The translations under genes were made by a program, and so were the position numbers. A stretch of DNA of 64,000 bases from Bradyrhizobium sediminis (GTDB lineage Bacteria; Pseudomonadota; Alphaproteobacteria; Rhizobiales; Xanthobacteraceae): the NCBI RefSeq assembly GCF_018736105.1, contig NZ_CP076135.1, positions 310,001-374,000 of the forward strand, written 5' to 3'. Positions within the stretch are counted from its first letter, which is position 1, and every line of letters starts with the position of its first letter. The notes under the pieces were generated by a model that was given only the letters and a program-made list of their open reading frames with translations, was not told where the DNA came from and searched no databases. Below, in pieces: positions 34,823 to 43,915 of this stretch.

Positions 34823-35800
34823 ATGAGCTATGACGGGCCTACCTCCGACCACTTCGACGGCAAGCAGTTTTTCGATCCCGACGGCGTGCCGCCGAAATCG
34901 CTGCGCGAGGTGCTGCGCTGGCAATTCGGCCGGGACCGGCAGCGGCGCGCCTGGCCGCAATGGGTGCCGAGCCCGCATGCCGACACGCCGCCGCCGCGCG
35001 TCGATGGCGGCAAGGTGCGGCTGTCGTTCGTCGGCCATGTCAGCTGGCTGATCCAGACCTCGGGGCTGAACATCCTGGTCGATCCGGTGTGGTCGGAGCG
35101 CGCCTCGCCGGTGCGCTTTGCCGGGCCGAAGCGCCGCAACGATCCCGGCATTGCCTTCGATTTGCTGCCGGAGATCGACGTCGCGCTGGTGTCGCACGGC
35201 CATTATGATCATCTTGATCTCGCCACGCTGTCGAAGCTCGCGGACAAGCACGCCCCGCGCGTGATCACGCCGCTCGGCAACGATGTCGCGATGCGCCGCG
35301 CCAATGCCGCGATCAAGGCCGAGGCGTTCGACTGGCACGACCGGGTCGAACTCGGCGGCGGCATCGCCGTGACCCTGGTACCGACGCGGCACTGGACCGC
35401 GCGCGGCCTGTTCGACCGCAACCGGGCGCTGTGGGCGAGTTTCGTGGTCGAGACGCCGGCGGGCAAGATCTACATCGTCTGCGATTCCGGCTATGGCGAG
35501 GGCAAGCATTTTCGCCGGGTGGCCGAAGCGCACGGCCCGTTGCGGCTGGCGATCCTCCCGATCGGCGCCTATGAGCCGCGCTGGTTCATGAAGGACCAGC
35601 ACATGAATCCGTCGGACGCCGTGAAGGCGCTGGCCGATTGCGGTGCCGAGCAGGCGCTGGCGCATCACCACGGCACCTTCCAGCTGACCGACGAGCCGAT
35701 CGACGCGCCGATCGCTGAACTGCATGCCGCGCTCGATGAAGCCAGCATTCCGCGCGAGCGCTTCGTGGCGCTGAAGCCGGGGCAGGTGTTCGAAGTTTAG
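34823..35800 (+). CDS. Metallo-beta-lactamase-fold hydrolase (NAPE-PLD-like)
   Basis: A 325-residue protein with SHGHYDHLDL (about residue 127), the HxHxDH di-metal motif, further ligands in TRHW and CDSGYG, and a terminal histidine in AHHHGTFQLTDEP. SFVGHVSWLIQTSGLNILVDPVWSERASP is the characteristic block of the UlaG/NAPE-PLD branch. Phospholipase D or lactonase-like hydrolysis is possible; the natural substrate is unknown. It starts 78 bases after the oxidoreductase on the same strand. Confidence 0.88.
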   Translation: MSYDGPTSDHFDGKQFFDPDGVPPKSLREVLRWQFGRDRQRRAWPQWVPSPHADTPPPRVDGGKVRLSFVGHVSWLIQTSGLNILVDPVWSERASPVRFAGPKRRNDPGIAFDLLPEIDVALVSHGHYDHLDLATLSKLADKHAPRVITPLGNDVAMRRANAAIKAEAFDWHDRVELGGGIAVTLVPTRHWTARGLFDRNRALWASFVVETPAGKIYIVCDSGYGEGKHFRRVAEAHGPLRLAILPIGAYEPRWFMKDQHMNPSDAVKALADCGAEQALAHHHGTFQLTDEPIDAPIAELHAALDEASIPRERFVALKPGQVFEV

Positions 35801-35804
35801 CTAT

Positions 35805-35948
35805 CCCGTCGTCCCGGCCAAGCGAGCGAAGCGAGCGCGAGCCGGGACCCGTAACCACCACTGTCGATTGCGAGGGAAGGTATCAACCACAGCCGCTCAA
35901 AATCGAAACGCCGCGGAGTATGGGTCCCCGCGTTCGCGGGGACGACGT
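35805..35948. repeat. GTCGTCCCGGC...GGGACGACG intergenic element
   Basis: The ends are complementary (CGTCGTCCC with GGGGACGACG). Two internal hairpins sit inside: CGAGCGAAGCGAGCG with GCCGGGACCC, and GGGTCCCCGCG-TTC-GCGGGGAC. It lies between convergent genes. A related end piece occurs at 39811-39898. Confidence 0.75.
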
Positions 35949-35956
35949 CCGATTGT

Positions 35957-36655
35957 TTATTGCGCCGCCTTGATCGCCCAGGACACGCTCACCGTCACCG
36001 AAAGCGTCTCTTCACCCTGCGCCACTGGCGTCGCCGCCACCATGCCGGCGGCCATCCTGCGATAGGGTACCGGAGGGGCGTTACCCTCTTCCGAGATGCT
36101 GAGCGGCGCGCCGAGCGTGACGCCGGCGGCCCTGGCGTAGATCTCGGCCTTGCGGCGGGCATCGGCAACCGCCTTTTCGCGGGCCTCGTCGAGCAGTTTC
36201 GAGGCCTGCGACACCATGAAATTGATGCCGCCGATCTCGTTGGCGCCAGCGCCCACCAGCGTGTCGATCGCGCCGGCGACCTTGCTGACGTCGCGCACCT
36301 TGATCGTCACCCGATTGCTGGCGCGGTAGCCGACGACGGCGGATGGCCCCGCGCGGTTCGGCGCATATTGCGGCTGCAGCGACAGCCGCGATGTCTGGAT
36401 GTCCTTTTCCTGGATATTGGCGGCCTTCAGCGCCAGCAGCACCTTGCTCATCGCGGCGTTGTTGGCCTCGGACGCCTCGCGCGCGGTCTTGGCTTCCGAG
36501 GTGACGCCGCCATCGACCTGCGCCAGATCGGGCGGCACCGATACGGTGGCTTCGCCGGTGACAGTGATGGCCGGCGGCGCGGTTTCGGCCAGCGCGGGTG
36601 CGGCAAGCAGCGTGATTGCGGCAAGGGCGGCGGCGAGGGAACTGCGATGTTTCAT
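35957..36655 (-). CDS. SIMPL-domain (DUF541) periplasmic protein
   Basis: A 232-residue exported protein. The signal peptide spans about residues 1-23 (AAALAAITLLAAPALA). The SIMPL domain contains ITVTGEATVSVPPDLAQVDGGV, IQTSRLSLQPQY, GYRASNRVTIKVRDVSKVAGAID and GGINFMVSQASKLLDEARE. Family members form oligomers at the envelope; no enzymatic role is established. It follows a GyrI-like exported protein by five bases, so the two are one transcription unit. Confidence 0.9.
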   Translation of the reverse strand: MKHRSSLAAALAAITLLAAPALAETAPPAITVTGEATVSVPPDLAQVDGGVTSEAKTAREASEANNAAMSKVLLALKAANIQEKDIQTSRLSLQPQYAPNRAGPSAVVGYRASNRVTIKVRDVSKVAGAIDTLVGAGANEIGGINFMVSQASKLLDEAREKAVADARRKAEIYARAAGVTLGAPLSISEEGNAPPVPYRRMAAGMVAATPVAQGEETLSVTVSVSWAIKAAQ

Positions 36656-36660
36656 GGCTC

Positions 36661-37419
36661 TCACTTCAGCGGCACGTAGACGTTGATGACGAGCTTGTCC
36701 TCGGCGGTCTTCAGGGGATCGGTGAGGTACTCCTCGATGAAGGTGTCCTTGGCTTCGAGCTTCTTCTCGTCGAGGTGGTTGGTGATCGCCTCATAGGTAT
36801 TGTCCATATTGTCGTAGGAGCCGCGATGGACGAATTTCAGCGACTTGCCCTCGGGCGATTTGCCGATGCTCATCTCCTTGGTCAGGTTCTTCGGATCCTG
36901 CTCGACCGGAATTTCGGCAAGGAAGGTGAAGCCGGTGTCGTCGGTCGAGGTGTAGACGATCATCGGATTGCCTGATGCCTTGATGCCCTGCTTGTCGAGC
37001 AGCGCAGTCAGCGCCTTGAAGGAATCGATCAGAGTGTCGAATGCCGAATCCCAGTTGGCGTTGCCCTTGACGATGACGACCTTTTTTGGCTCCAGCGTGA
37101 TCTGTTCGCCGAAGGGATCGGCGGTCTGAACCGGCGCGGCCGCCGGCGGCGTTGCCGGGGTCTGCGCGGCTGCCGGGGGAGCCGCGGGCGGGACGGCAGG
37201 GCTTGCTGCCGGGGCGGGGGTCTCCGTCGGCGCCGGGCTCGGTGTCGCCGACGGGGCCGGCGCCGGGGTTGCCGGACTGCTCGCTGCGGGAGGGGCCGGT
37301 GGTGTTGTTGGGCTGGCCGCCGGCGCCGGCGACTGCGCCAGCGCGGCGCCACCCCAGGTCAACGCCGCCAGCGGTATCAGCGCGATCATGGTGGTGCGGT
37401 AACAACGCATAAAATTCAT
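36661..37419 (-). CDS. Exported GyrI-like (effector-binding) domain protein
   Basis: A 252-residue protein with a signal peptide ([16 protein letters not shown], cut near residue 29), a Pro/Ala/Thr-rich linker of about 70 residues, and then a SOUL/GyrI-like domain: [68 protein letters not shown] and a terminal [10 protein letters not shown]. Such domains bind small ligands. The linker is low-complexity, so the exact length is likely to vary between strains. It begins 227 bases from the divergent dapF and is paired with the SIMPL gene. Confidence 0.85.
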   Translation of the reverse strand: MNFMRCYRTTMIALIPLAALTWGGAALAQSPAPAASPTTPPAPPAASSPATPAPAPSATPSPAPTETPAPAASPAVPPAAPPAAAQTPATPPAAAPVQTADPFGEQITLEPKKVVIVKGNANWDSAFDTLIDSFKALTALLDKQGIKASGNPMIVYTSTDDTGFTFLAEIPVEQDPKNLTKEMSIGKSPEGKSLKFVHRGSYDNMDNTYEAITNHLDEKKLEAKDTFIEEYLTDPLKTAEDKLVINVYVPLK

Positions 37420-37645
37420 TCGGATGGTCCCCTGGGCCGTGTGGCTGCTGCCGTTTGCCGTCCCGCCCCGGATCGGGCCCGGCAAATGCAGACGTCGCAA
37501 CGTTAACACGCAAGGGTCGATTCCGTCCCATGACAGATATGTCATGCGCGCCGCCCGCCGGGCGCGGGGGGCAGACACAGATTCGCCGCACTGGCCAATC
37601 GGGGGATATTCGCCATATAAGACAGGCAGAATTTACGGAAATTCC

Positions 37646-38518
37646 ATGAGCGCACTCGCCAACCACGCATTCGCCAAGATGAACGGTATCGGCAACGAGA
37701 TCGTCGTGGTCGATCTGCGCGACAGGCCGGCCCCCGTTACGGCGGATGATGCGCGCGCGGTCGCTTCCCCCGCCGGGGTGCATTACGACCAGCTGATGGT
37801 GCTGCAGCCGCCGCGGCTTGCGGGCACCGAGGCTTTCATCCGCATCTACAACAATGACGGCTCCGAATCCGGCGCCTGCGGCAACGGCATGCGCTGCGTG
37901 GTGCGACGGCTGTTCGAGAAGACCGGCCAGACCGCCGTCACCTTCGAGACCAGGGCGGGGCTGCTGAACTGCTGGCAGGGGCCGCGTCCGGATCTCTACA
38001 CCGTGGACATGGGCGCGCCGAAGTTCGGCTGGCAGGATATTCCGCTGGCGGAAGAGTTCCGCGACACCCGCTACATCGAATTGCAGGTCGGGCCGATCGA
38101 CGCGCCGGTGCTGCATTCGCCGTCCGCCGTCAACATGGGCAATCCGCACGCGATCTTCTGGGTCGACGACGTCAACGCCTACGATCTCGCCCGCTTCGGG
38201 CCGCTGCTGGAAAACCATCCGATCTTTCCCGAGCGCGCCAATATCACGCTGGCCCATATCGTCGATCGCGACCACATCACGATCCGCACCTGGGAGCGCG
38301 GCGCGGGGCTGACCAAGGCCTGCGGCTCGGCGGCCTGCGCCACCGCCGTCGCCGCGGCGCGGCTGAAGCGCGCCAACCGCGTCGTCGAGATCACGCTTCC
38401 CGGCGGCAAGCTCTCGATCGAGTGGCGCGAGGGCGACGATCACGTGCTGATGACCGGCACCGCCGATTTCGAATATGAGGGGCGGTTCGATCCGGCGCTG
38501 TTCGCCAGCGTCGCCTGA
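37646..38518 (+). CDS. dapF: Diaminopimelate epimerase
   Basis: A 290-residue PLP-independent epimerase converting LL- to meso-diaminopimelate for lysine and peptidoglycan. The two catalytic cysteines are in [15 protein letters not shown] (about residue 82) and [11 protein letters not shown] (about 230). The start at ATG 37646 gives the normal [19 protein letters not shown]; the upstream open frame is not homologous. It is followed after three bases by mtaB and is probably cotranscribed with it. Confidence 0.98.
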   Translation: MSALANHAFAKMNGIGNEIVVVDLRDRPAPVTADDARAVASPAGVHYDQLMVLQPPRLAGTEAFIRIYNNDGSESGACGNGMRCVVRRLFEKTGQTAVTFETRAGLLNCWQGPRPDLYTVDMGAPKFGWQDIPLAEEFRDTRYIELQVGPIDAPVLHSPSAVNMGNPHAIFWVDDVNAYDLARFGPLLENHPIFPERANITLAHIVDRDHITIRTWERGAGLTKACGSAACATAVAAARLKRANRVVEITLPGGKLSIEWREGDDHVLMTGTADFEYEGRFDPALFASVA

Positions 38519-38521
38519 ATC

Positions 38522-39811
38522 ATGAGCGTCGAGATCGTCACCTTCGGCTGCCGCCTCAATGCGTTCGAATCCGAAGTGATCCTGCGGGAGGCGGAGCGCG
38601 CCGGGCTTGCCGACACCATCGTCATCAACAGTTGCGCCGTCACCAACGAGGCCGTCGCCCAGGCGCGGCAATCGATCCGGCGGCTGAAGCGCGAGCGGCC
38701 GGAGGCGCGCATCGTCGTCACCGGCTGCGCGGCGCAGACGCAATCGGCGATATTCGCCGGCATGACCGAGGTCGACCGCGTCGTCGGCAATGACGACAAG
38801 ATGCGTGGGCAAGCCTGGCGCAATGCGCGGGCGGCGTTCGATACGGCGCCGGCGTTCGGCATCGAGGCCAGCCAGAAGATCGCGGTCGCCGACATCATGG
38901 CGGTCAGACAGATGGCGCCGCATCTGCTGGAAGGCTTTGCGAAGGGCCTGCCTCGGGTATTCGTGCAGGTGCAGAACGGCTGCGATCATCGCTGCACGTT
39001 TTGCATCATTCCTTTCGGCCGCGGCAATTCGCGCTCGGTGCCGATGGGCGCGGTGGTCGATCAGGTCCGCGTGCTGGCCGAACGCGGCCATGCCGAGATC
39101 GTGCTGACCGGCGTCGACCTCACGAGCTATGGCGCCGACCTGCCGGGCGCGCCGAAGCTTGGCCAACTGACCAAGCAAATCCTGCGGCATGTGCCGGAAC
39201 TGAAGCGCCTGCGGATTTCTTCGATCGATTCCATCGAGGCCGATCGCGATCTGCTCGACGTGATCGCCGATGACGAGCGGCTGATGCCGCATCTGCATCT
39301 GTCGCTGCAGTCCGGCGACGACCTGATCCTGAAGCGGATGAAGCGGCGGCATTCCCGCAAGGACGCGATTGATTTCTGCGCGCAGGTGCGGCGGCTGCGG
39401 CCGGACATCGCGCTCGGCGCCGACATCATCGCGGGCTTTCCGACCGAAACCGAGGAGATGTTCGCGCGTTCGCAGGATCTGGTGCAGCAGTGCGGGCTCA
39501 CCTTCCTGCACGTGTTCCCCTATTCGCCGCGGCCGGGCACCCCGGCGGCGCGGATGCCGCAGGTGAACGGCAACGCGGTCAAGCAACGCGCCCGGCGATT
39601 GCGGGCAACCGGCGAGGCCGCGCTGCAAAAGCGGCTGGCATCAGAGGTCGGCGCAACGCGTCAGGTGCTGATCGAGAGCCCGACGCAAGGCCGCACCGAA
39701 CATTTCGTGCCGGTGGCGATTGCGGGTGAGGTGCCTGGCGCGGTGCTGGAGTTGGCGATCACCGGACATGATGGTGCGCGGCTGATCCCAGACCGTCGTC
39801 GCACGGCTTGA
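38522..39811 (+). CDS. mtaB: tRNA t6A37 methylthiotransferase
   Basis: A 429-residue radical SAM enzyme that adds a methylthio group to t6A37. The N-terminal cluster cysteines are 10, 38 and 69 (FGCRLNAFES, NSCAVTNEA, VTGCAAQ); the radical SAM motif is C154, C158, C161 (CDHRCTFCIIPFGRG). A TRAM-like C-terminal domain follows. The MtaB subgroup is favoured over MiaB by length and by the NCTV-less N-terminus. It starts three bases after dapF. Confidence 0.95.
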   Translation: MSVEIVTFGCRLNAFESEVILREAERAGLADTIVINSCAVTNEAVAQARQSIRRLKRERPEARIVVTGCAAQTQSAIFAGMTEVDRVVGNDDKMRGQAWRNARAAFDTAPAFGIEASQKIAVADIMAVRQMAPHLLEGFAKGLPRVFVQVQNGCDHRCTFCIIPFGRGNSRSVPMGAVVDQVRVLAERGHAEIVLTGVDLTSYGADLPGAPKLGQLTKQILRHVPELKRLRISSIDSIEADRDLLDVIADDERLMPHLHLSLQSGDDLILKRMKRRHSRKDAIDFCAQVRRLRPDIALGADIIAGFPTETEEMFARSQDLVQQCGLTFLHVFPYSPRPGTPAARMPQVNGNAVKQRARRLRATGEAALQKRLASEVGATRQVLIESPTQGRTEHFVPVAIAGEVPGAVLELAITGHDGARLIPDRRRTA

Positions 39812-39898
39812 CCGGGCGACCCAGTACGCCGGGACTTCTCGTTTGATTTCAGACGTCTCTGGAATACTGGGTCCCCCGCTTTCGCGGAGGACGACGGC
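39811..39898. repeat. ACTGGGTCCCCCGC-type intergenic element
   Basis: GACCCAGTACGCCGGGA and ATACTGGGTCCCCCGCTTTCG frame a segment with GACGTCTC. The GGTCCCC/GGACGAC end resembles the element at 35805. It lies between the convergent mtaB and RluA-type genes. Confidence 0.65.
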
Positions 39899-39932
39899 GG
39901 TGTGTTTGGCGGTACTGCGCCACTTCCCGCAG

Positions 39933-40655
39933 TCACTCCCCGTTCCACCCGCACGCCCTGAGCCGTTCCTGCAAATGCCCCGGCGCAGGCGCCACCACGC
40001 GCACCGGTTCCTTGTTCTTCGAAATCGGAATCACGATTTCGCGGGAATGCAGGTGCAGGGTCGGTTCGCCGAAGCGCGGGCCGCTGCCGTAGATATTGTC
40101 GCCGACGATCGGCCAGCCCGTGGCGGCGCAGTGCACGCGCAATTGATGGGTCCGCCCGGTGACCGGCTCGAGCGCGAGCCAGGTGAGGCCATTGCCGCGC
40201 CCCAGCACCTTCCAGTTGGTGACCGCCTTCTGCCCTTCCGGATCCGGCTTCTGCCACCAGCCGCGTTCGGCGTTGAGGCGGCCGAGCGGCATGTCGATGG
40301 TGCCCTCATCCCCGGCAGGACCGCCCTCGACCACCGCCCAATAGGTTTTCGAAATCTTGCCATGTTTGAACAACAGACCGAGCGAGGCCGTGGCCTTGCG
40401 GTGGCGTCCCAGCACGAGACAGCCTGAGGTGTCGCGGTCGAGCCGGTGGGCCAGCACCGGCGGCCGCGGCAGGCCGAAACGCAGCGCGTCGAAAGAGGAT
40501 TCCAGGTTGGCGCCGCCCTTGGGGCCGCGATGCACCGGCAGCCCCGCCGGCTTGTCGATCACCAGCATCAGCCCGTCGCGGTGGAGCACGCGGGCCTGGA
40601 TTTCGTCCGCCGTTAATTCGGGAACAACCATCGATCGGTCGAGACTTTCGCTCAT
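39933..40655 (-). CDS. RluA-family RNA pseudouridine synthase
   Basis: A 240-residue enzyme. The catalytic aspartate lies in AHRLDRDTSGCLVLGR near residue 73; DGLMLVIDKPAGLPVHRGP precedes it and VTGRTHQLRVHCAATGWPIVGDNIYG follows. There is no S4 domain, so it is of the RluA/TruC type rather than RluD. Target position in rRNA or tRNA is unknown. It is divergent from ftsY with 28 bases between starts, so the promoters overlap. Confidence 0.93.
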   Translation of the reverse strand: MSESLDRSMVVPELTADEIQARVLHRDGLMLVIDKPAGLPVHRGPKGGANLESSFDALRFGLPRPPVLAHRLDRDTSGCLVLGRHRKATASLGLLFKHGKISKTYWAVVEGGPAGDEGTIDMPLGRLNAERGWWQKPDPEGQKAVTNWKVLGRGNGLTWLALEPVTGRTHQLRVHCAATGWPIVGDNIYGSGPRFGEPTLHLHSREIVIPISKNKEPVRVVAPAPGHLQERLRACGWNGE

Positions 40656-40683
40656 GGCGCGAAACCGCTAACACACCCCCAGC

Positions 40684-41628
40684 ATGAACGATACCACTCC
40701 CGAAAAGACAAAACTGAGCTGGTGGCGGCGGCTGTCCGGCGGCCTGAAGCGCACCTCGAGCTCGCTCGGCTCGGCGGTGGCCGATCTCGTCACCAAGCGC
40801 AAGCTCGACCGCGCGATGCTCGAGGATATCGAGGACGTGCTGTTGCGCGCCGATCTCGGCACCGAGGTCGCGGCGCGCATTGCCGCGGCGGTCGGCCACG
40901 GCCGCTACGACAAGACGATTTCGGCTGACGACGTGAAGACCGTGGTCGCGACCGAGGTCGAGAAGGTTCTCTCGCCGGTGGCGATGCCGCTCGTGATCGA
41001 CGAGGCGCAGAAGCCGTTCGTCATTCTGGTGGTCGGCGTCAATGGCTCCGGCAAGACCACCACGATCGGAAAGCTTGCCGCCAAATTGAGCGCCGAGGGC
41101 CGCAAGGTGATGCTGGCGGCCGGCGATACCTTTCGCGCCGCGGCCATCGAGCAGTTGAAGATCTGGGGCGAGCGCACCGGATCGCCGGTCATATCAGGCG
41201 CGCAGGGCTCGGATTCCGCGAGCCTCGCCTTCAACGCGCTGACGGCGGCGCGCGAGGGGAAGCTCGACGTGCTCTTGGTCGATACCGCCGGCCGGCTGCA
41301 GAACAAGGCCGAACTGATGAACGAACTCGAAAAGGTCGTCCGCGTCATCAGGAAGGTCGACGCCTCGGCGCCGCATGCGGTGCTGCTGGTGCTGGACGCC
41401 ACGGTGGGACAAAATGCGCTGTCGCAAGTGGAAGCGTTTCATCGTACCGCAGGCGTCACCGGCCTGGTCATGACCAAGCTCGACGGCACCGCGCGCGGCG
41501 GCATCCTGGTGGCGCTGGCCGAGAAGCACAAACTGCCGGTGCACTTCATCGGCGTCGGCGAGGGCATCGACGACCTCGCGCCGTTCACCGCGCGGGATTT
41601 CGCGCAGGCGATCGCAGGGATTGAGTAG
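40684..41628 (+). CDS. ftsY: Signal recognition particle receptor
   Basis: A 314-residue SRP receptor GTPase. It has a short N-terminal region, then the helical N domain and the G domain with VVGVNGSGKTTTIGKLA, DTAGRLQNKAEL, and TKLDGTARGG; GEGIDDLAPF closes the fold. The long acidic A domain of E. coli FtsY is absent, as usual in this group. It partners with Ffh (31807-33357) for cotranslational membrane targeting. It is followed by a repeat and then yciB. Confidence 0.97.
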   Translation: MNDTTPEKTKLSWWRRLSGGLKRTSSSLGSAVADLVTKRKLDRAMLEDIEDVLLRADLGTEVAARIAAAVGHGRYDKTISADDVKTVVATEVEKVLSPVAMPLVIDEAQKPFVILVVGVNGSGKTTTIGKLAAKLSAEGRKVMLAAGDTFRAAAIEQLKIWGERTGSPVISGAQGSDSASLAFNALTAAREGKLDVLLVDTAGRLQNKAELMNELEKVVRVIRKVDASAPHAVLLVLDATVGQNALSQVEAFHRTAGVTGLVMTKLDGTARGGILVALAEKHKLPVHFIGVGEGIDDLAPFTARDFAQAIAGIE

Positions 41629-41734
41629 CCTCATCCTTCGAGACGCGGCGAAGACGCCGCTCCTCAGGATGAGGTCGGAGCAACACGTAAAGGCCTCATC
41701 CTGAGGAGGCGCGAAGCGCCGTCTCGAAGGATGG
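41629..41734. repeat. Paired inverted hairpin element, copy 3
   Basis: Unit one: outer arms CCTCATCCT/AGGATGAGG, inner stem GCGGCG-AAGA-CGCCGC. Unit two, inverted: ATCCT/AGGAT with inner stem GGCGC-GAA-GCGCC. It lies between ftsY and yciB in the same transcription direction. Confidence 0.92.
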
Positions 41735-41760
41735 CGGCAAATTGGATTGATGGATCAATA

Positions 41761-42363
41761 ATGGACAAGACCACGCCGCATCCGCTGTTCAAGCTCGCGA
41801 CCGAACTCGGTCCGCTGATCGTCTTCTTCGTCGCCAACGCCAAGTTCAACCTGTTCGTCGCCACCGGCGCGTTCATGGTGGCGATCGTGGCGGCGATGAT
41901 CGCGTCCTACGTGGTGGTGAAGCATGTGCCGATGATGGCGCTGGTCACCGGCGTCATCGTCATCGTGTTCGGCACGCTCACCTTGGTGCTGCACGACGAG
42001 ACCTTCATCAAGGTCAAGCCGACCATCATCTACGGCCTGTTCGCGGCGATCCTCGGCGGCGGGCTGTTGTTCGGCCGATCCTTCATCGCGATCATGTTCG
42101 ACCAGATGTTCAACCTCACGCCGCATGGCTGGCGCATCCTGACCATGCGCTGGGCGCTGTTCTTTTTCGCGATGGCGATCCTGAACGAAATCATCTGGCG
42201 CACCCAGAGCACCGATTTCTGGGTCGCGTTCAAGGCGTTCGGCGTGATCCCGCTGACGATGGCCTTTGCGATTGCGCAGATGCCGCTGACCAGGCGTTAC
42301 CATCTGGAACCGGCCTCGCTGGAAGCGAGCGAGGCGGATGCGGGTGACGTGACGAAGGGGTGA
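41761..42363 (+). CDS. yciB: Inner-membrane septation protein YciB/IspZ
   Basis: A 200-residue protein with five to six transmembrane helices. It begins [23 protein letters not shown] and contains [31 protein letters not shown] and [28 protein letters not shown], all diagnostic of YciB (also named IspZ or septation protein A). It is linked to cell division and envelope synthesis in enterobacteria. The ATG at 41761 gives [11 protein letters not shown]. It lies 132 bases after ftsY, with a hairpin pair between. Confidence 0.95.
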   Translation: MDKTTPHPLFKLATELGPLIVFFVANAKFNLFVATGAFMVAIVAAMIASYVVVKHVPMMALVTGVIVIVFGTLTLVLHDETFIKVKPTIIYGLFAAILGGGLLFGRSFIAIMFDQMFNLTPHGWRILTMRWALFFFAMAILNEIIWRTQSTDFWVAFKAFGVIPLTMAFAIAQMPLTRRYHLEPASLEASEADAGDVTKG

Positions 42364-42380
42364 GTTCTTGCGCCGCTCTG

Positions 42381-42530
42381 CTCCCTCGCCCCGCGCTTGC
42401 GGGGTCGAGACGAGCGAAGCTCGCTCTTAGAGGGTTGGGGTGAGGGGCTGTCTCCGTGCATTCTGACTCGCGGAGAGTCCCCCTCACCCGAAGCCTTCGG
42501 CTTCGACCTCTCCCCGCAAGCGGGGAGAGG
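42381..42530. repeat. CTCTCCCCGC-type palindromic pair
   Basis: Several complementary pieces fill the space between convergent genes: CTCGCCCCGCGCTTGCGGGG, CGAGACGAGCGAAGCTCG, GGGGTGAGGGG with CCCCTCACCC, GAAGCC-TTC-GGCTTC, and CCTCTCCCCGC-AA-GCGGGGAGAGG. A diverged relative lies at 57108-57247. Confidence 0.75.
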
Positions 42531-42539
42531 TAAGAAAGA

Positions 42540-42905
42540 TCAGCTCTTCTGCTTGGCGATGATCTTGTCCTTGATGCCGTCATAGGTTTTCTCGGGCAGG
42601 ATCTTCTTCTGCACCAGCTCGTCCTTGCCCTTGTAGGGCCGGCCCTTGATGATCGCAGCCGAATAGGCCTTGCCGATGCCCGGGAGCGCGTCGAGCTGTT
42701 CGGCGGTCGCCGAGTTGATGTCGAGCAGTTCGACCTTGGGGGCGGGCGCCATCTTCGATTCGGCAGCGGGCGCTTTCGGCGCGGGAGCCATCTTACTGTC
42801 GGATTTGGCGGCGGGCTGGGTGGCCTGGGCCATGACCGGCGTAGCCGTCAGCAGACCAAGGGTGAGTGCAGTTGCAGCAAGTGAAGCAAGCGTGAAATGA
42901 CGCAT
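42540..42905 (-). CDS. Secreted ComEA-like helix-hairpin-helix protein
   Basis: A 121-residue exported protein. It has a signal peptide ([23 protein letters not shown]), a linker with a duplicated SKMAPAPK motif, then a helix-hairpin-helix domain: [43 protein letters not shown]. This is the ComEA DNA-binding fold, but no other competence genes are in the window. The ATG at 42905 follows GGAGGGACACCCG. DNA binding in the periplasm is plausible, uptake unproven. Confidence 0.88.
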   Translation of the reverse strand: MRHFTLASLAATALTLGLLTATPVMAQATQPAAKSDSKMAPAPKAPAAESKMAPAPKVELLDINSATAEQLDALPGIGKAYSAAIIKGRPYKGKDELVQKKILPEKTYDGIKDKIIAKQKS

Positions 42906-43034
42906 CGGGTGTCCCTCCAAGGACGGTTTAAGTAACGCCATCAAGCTAGCTTCGAATTCGTGGCGGCGCCATGGCCGCCAAATGAACGGCAGATAAAAGC
43001 GAAAATTTATTTTGAGACCGTCGCATCTTTCTTC

Positions 43035-43129
43035 CCTCATGGTGAGGAGGCGCTCTTGCGCCGTCTCGAACCATGAGAGTCCGGATGCCGCCATCCTTCG
43101 AGACGCCGCTTCGCGGCTCCTCAGGATGG
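43035..43129. repeat. Paired inverted hairpin element, copy 4
   Basis: Unit one: outer arms CTCATGGT/ACCATGAG, inner stem GGCGC-TCTT-GCGCC. Unit two: CCATCCT/AGGATGG with inner stem GCCGC-TTC-GCGGC. The outer arms of the two units differ by complementary changes on both sides. It lies directly beyond the ccmG stop. Confidence 0.92.
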
Positions 43130-43137
43130 GGACCGAA

Positions 43138-43734
43138 TCAACTCCCCGCCTTCAGCGCCTTGTCGATCTCGGCCCTGAGCACGCTGTCGAAATTCGCCGG
43201 GGTCACCGGGCCGACCATCTTGTAGACGATGGTGCCGTCGCGTCCGACCACGAAGGTTTCCGGCACGCCATAGACGCCCCATTCGATCGAGGCGCGGCCG
43301 TTGCCGTCGACGCCGACGATGCCGAACGGATTGCCGTAGCGGCCGAGGAAGCGCCGGGCGTTGTCGGGCGAATCCTTGTAGTTGATGCCGACGAGTTGCA
43401 GCCGTTTGTCCTTGCCGAGTTCGGTCAGGAGCGGCGCCTCGTCGTGGCACGGCACGCACCACGAGGCCCAGACGTTGACGACGCTGACCTTGCCCTTGAA
43501 GGCGGCGGGATCGAGCCCGGGCACCTGGACGCCGTTGTGGACCAGACCCTGCAGCGGCGGCAGCGCGGTTTGCGGCGCCGGGCGACCGATCAAAGCGGAG
43601 GGGATTTTGGAGGGATCGCCGCCGTACAGCCGCAGCAGGAACAGGCCGGCCAGCGCCATGAAGGCGACGAGCGGCAGCGCCACCAGCCAGCGCCGGCTTC
43701 GCGGCGATCCGTCCAGGGACCGGGGCTCGCTCAT
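43138..43734 (-). CDS. ccmG: Cytochrome c maturation thiol-disulfide protein
   Basis: A 198-residue membrane-anchored thioredoxin-fold protein (also CycY/DsbE). One N-terminal helix (about 16-37) anchors it; the active site is WCVPC (Cys93, Cys96) in [14 protein letters not shown], with a cis-proline region in [13 protein letters not shown]. It reduces apocytochrome c thiols before heme attachment. Its ATG overlaps the ccmD stop (TGATG), so it is translationally coupled and ends the ccmABCDG operon. Confidence 0.96.
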   Translation of the reverse strand: MSEPRSLDGSPRSRRWLVALPLVAFMALAGLFLLRLYGGDPSKIPSALIGRPAPQTALPPLQGLVHNGVQVPGLDPAAFKGKVSVVNVWASWCVPCHDEAPLLTELGKDKRLQLVGINYKDSPDNARRFLGRYGNPFGIVGVDGNGRASIEWGVYGVPETFVVGRDGTIVYKMVGPVTPANFDSVLRAEIDKALKAGS

Positions 43735-43910
43735 CAGATCTCCGTCGCGCCGCGCCCGGAGCGGCGGGTGATGCCGCTGGCTTCGAGCTCGCGCAGCCGC
43801 GCCTTCTGGCGGCGGTAATCGATCGCGATCCAGGCGATCAGCATCAGCACCACGGCTGTCGCCAGCAGGTAGGATGTCACGACGAAGGAGGCATAGGGAC
43901 CGAGCGACAT
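43734..43910 (-). CDS. ccmD: Heme exporter subunit CcmD
   Basis: A 58-residue single-helix protein: [20 protein letters not shown] leads into the transmembrane segment and then into a basic tail, [20 protein letters not shown]. Length, topology and position between ccmC and ccmG identify CcmD, which helps release holo-CcmE from the CcmABC complex. It starts five bases after ccmC and its stop overlaps the ccmG start. Confidence 0.93.
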   Translation of the reverse strand: MSLGPYASFVVTSYLLATAVVLMLIAWIAIDYRRQKARLRELEASGITRRSGRGATEI

Positions 43911-43915
43911 CGGGT

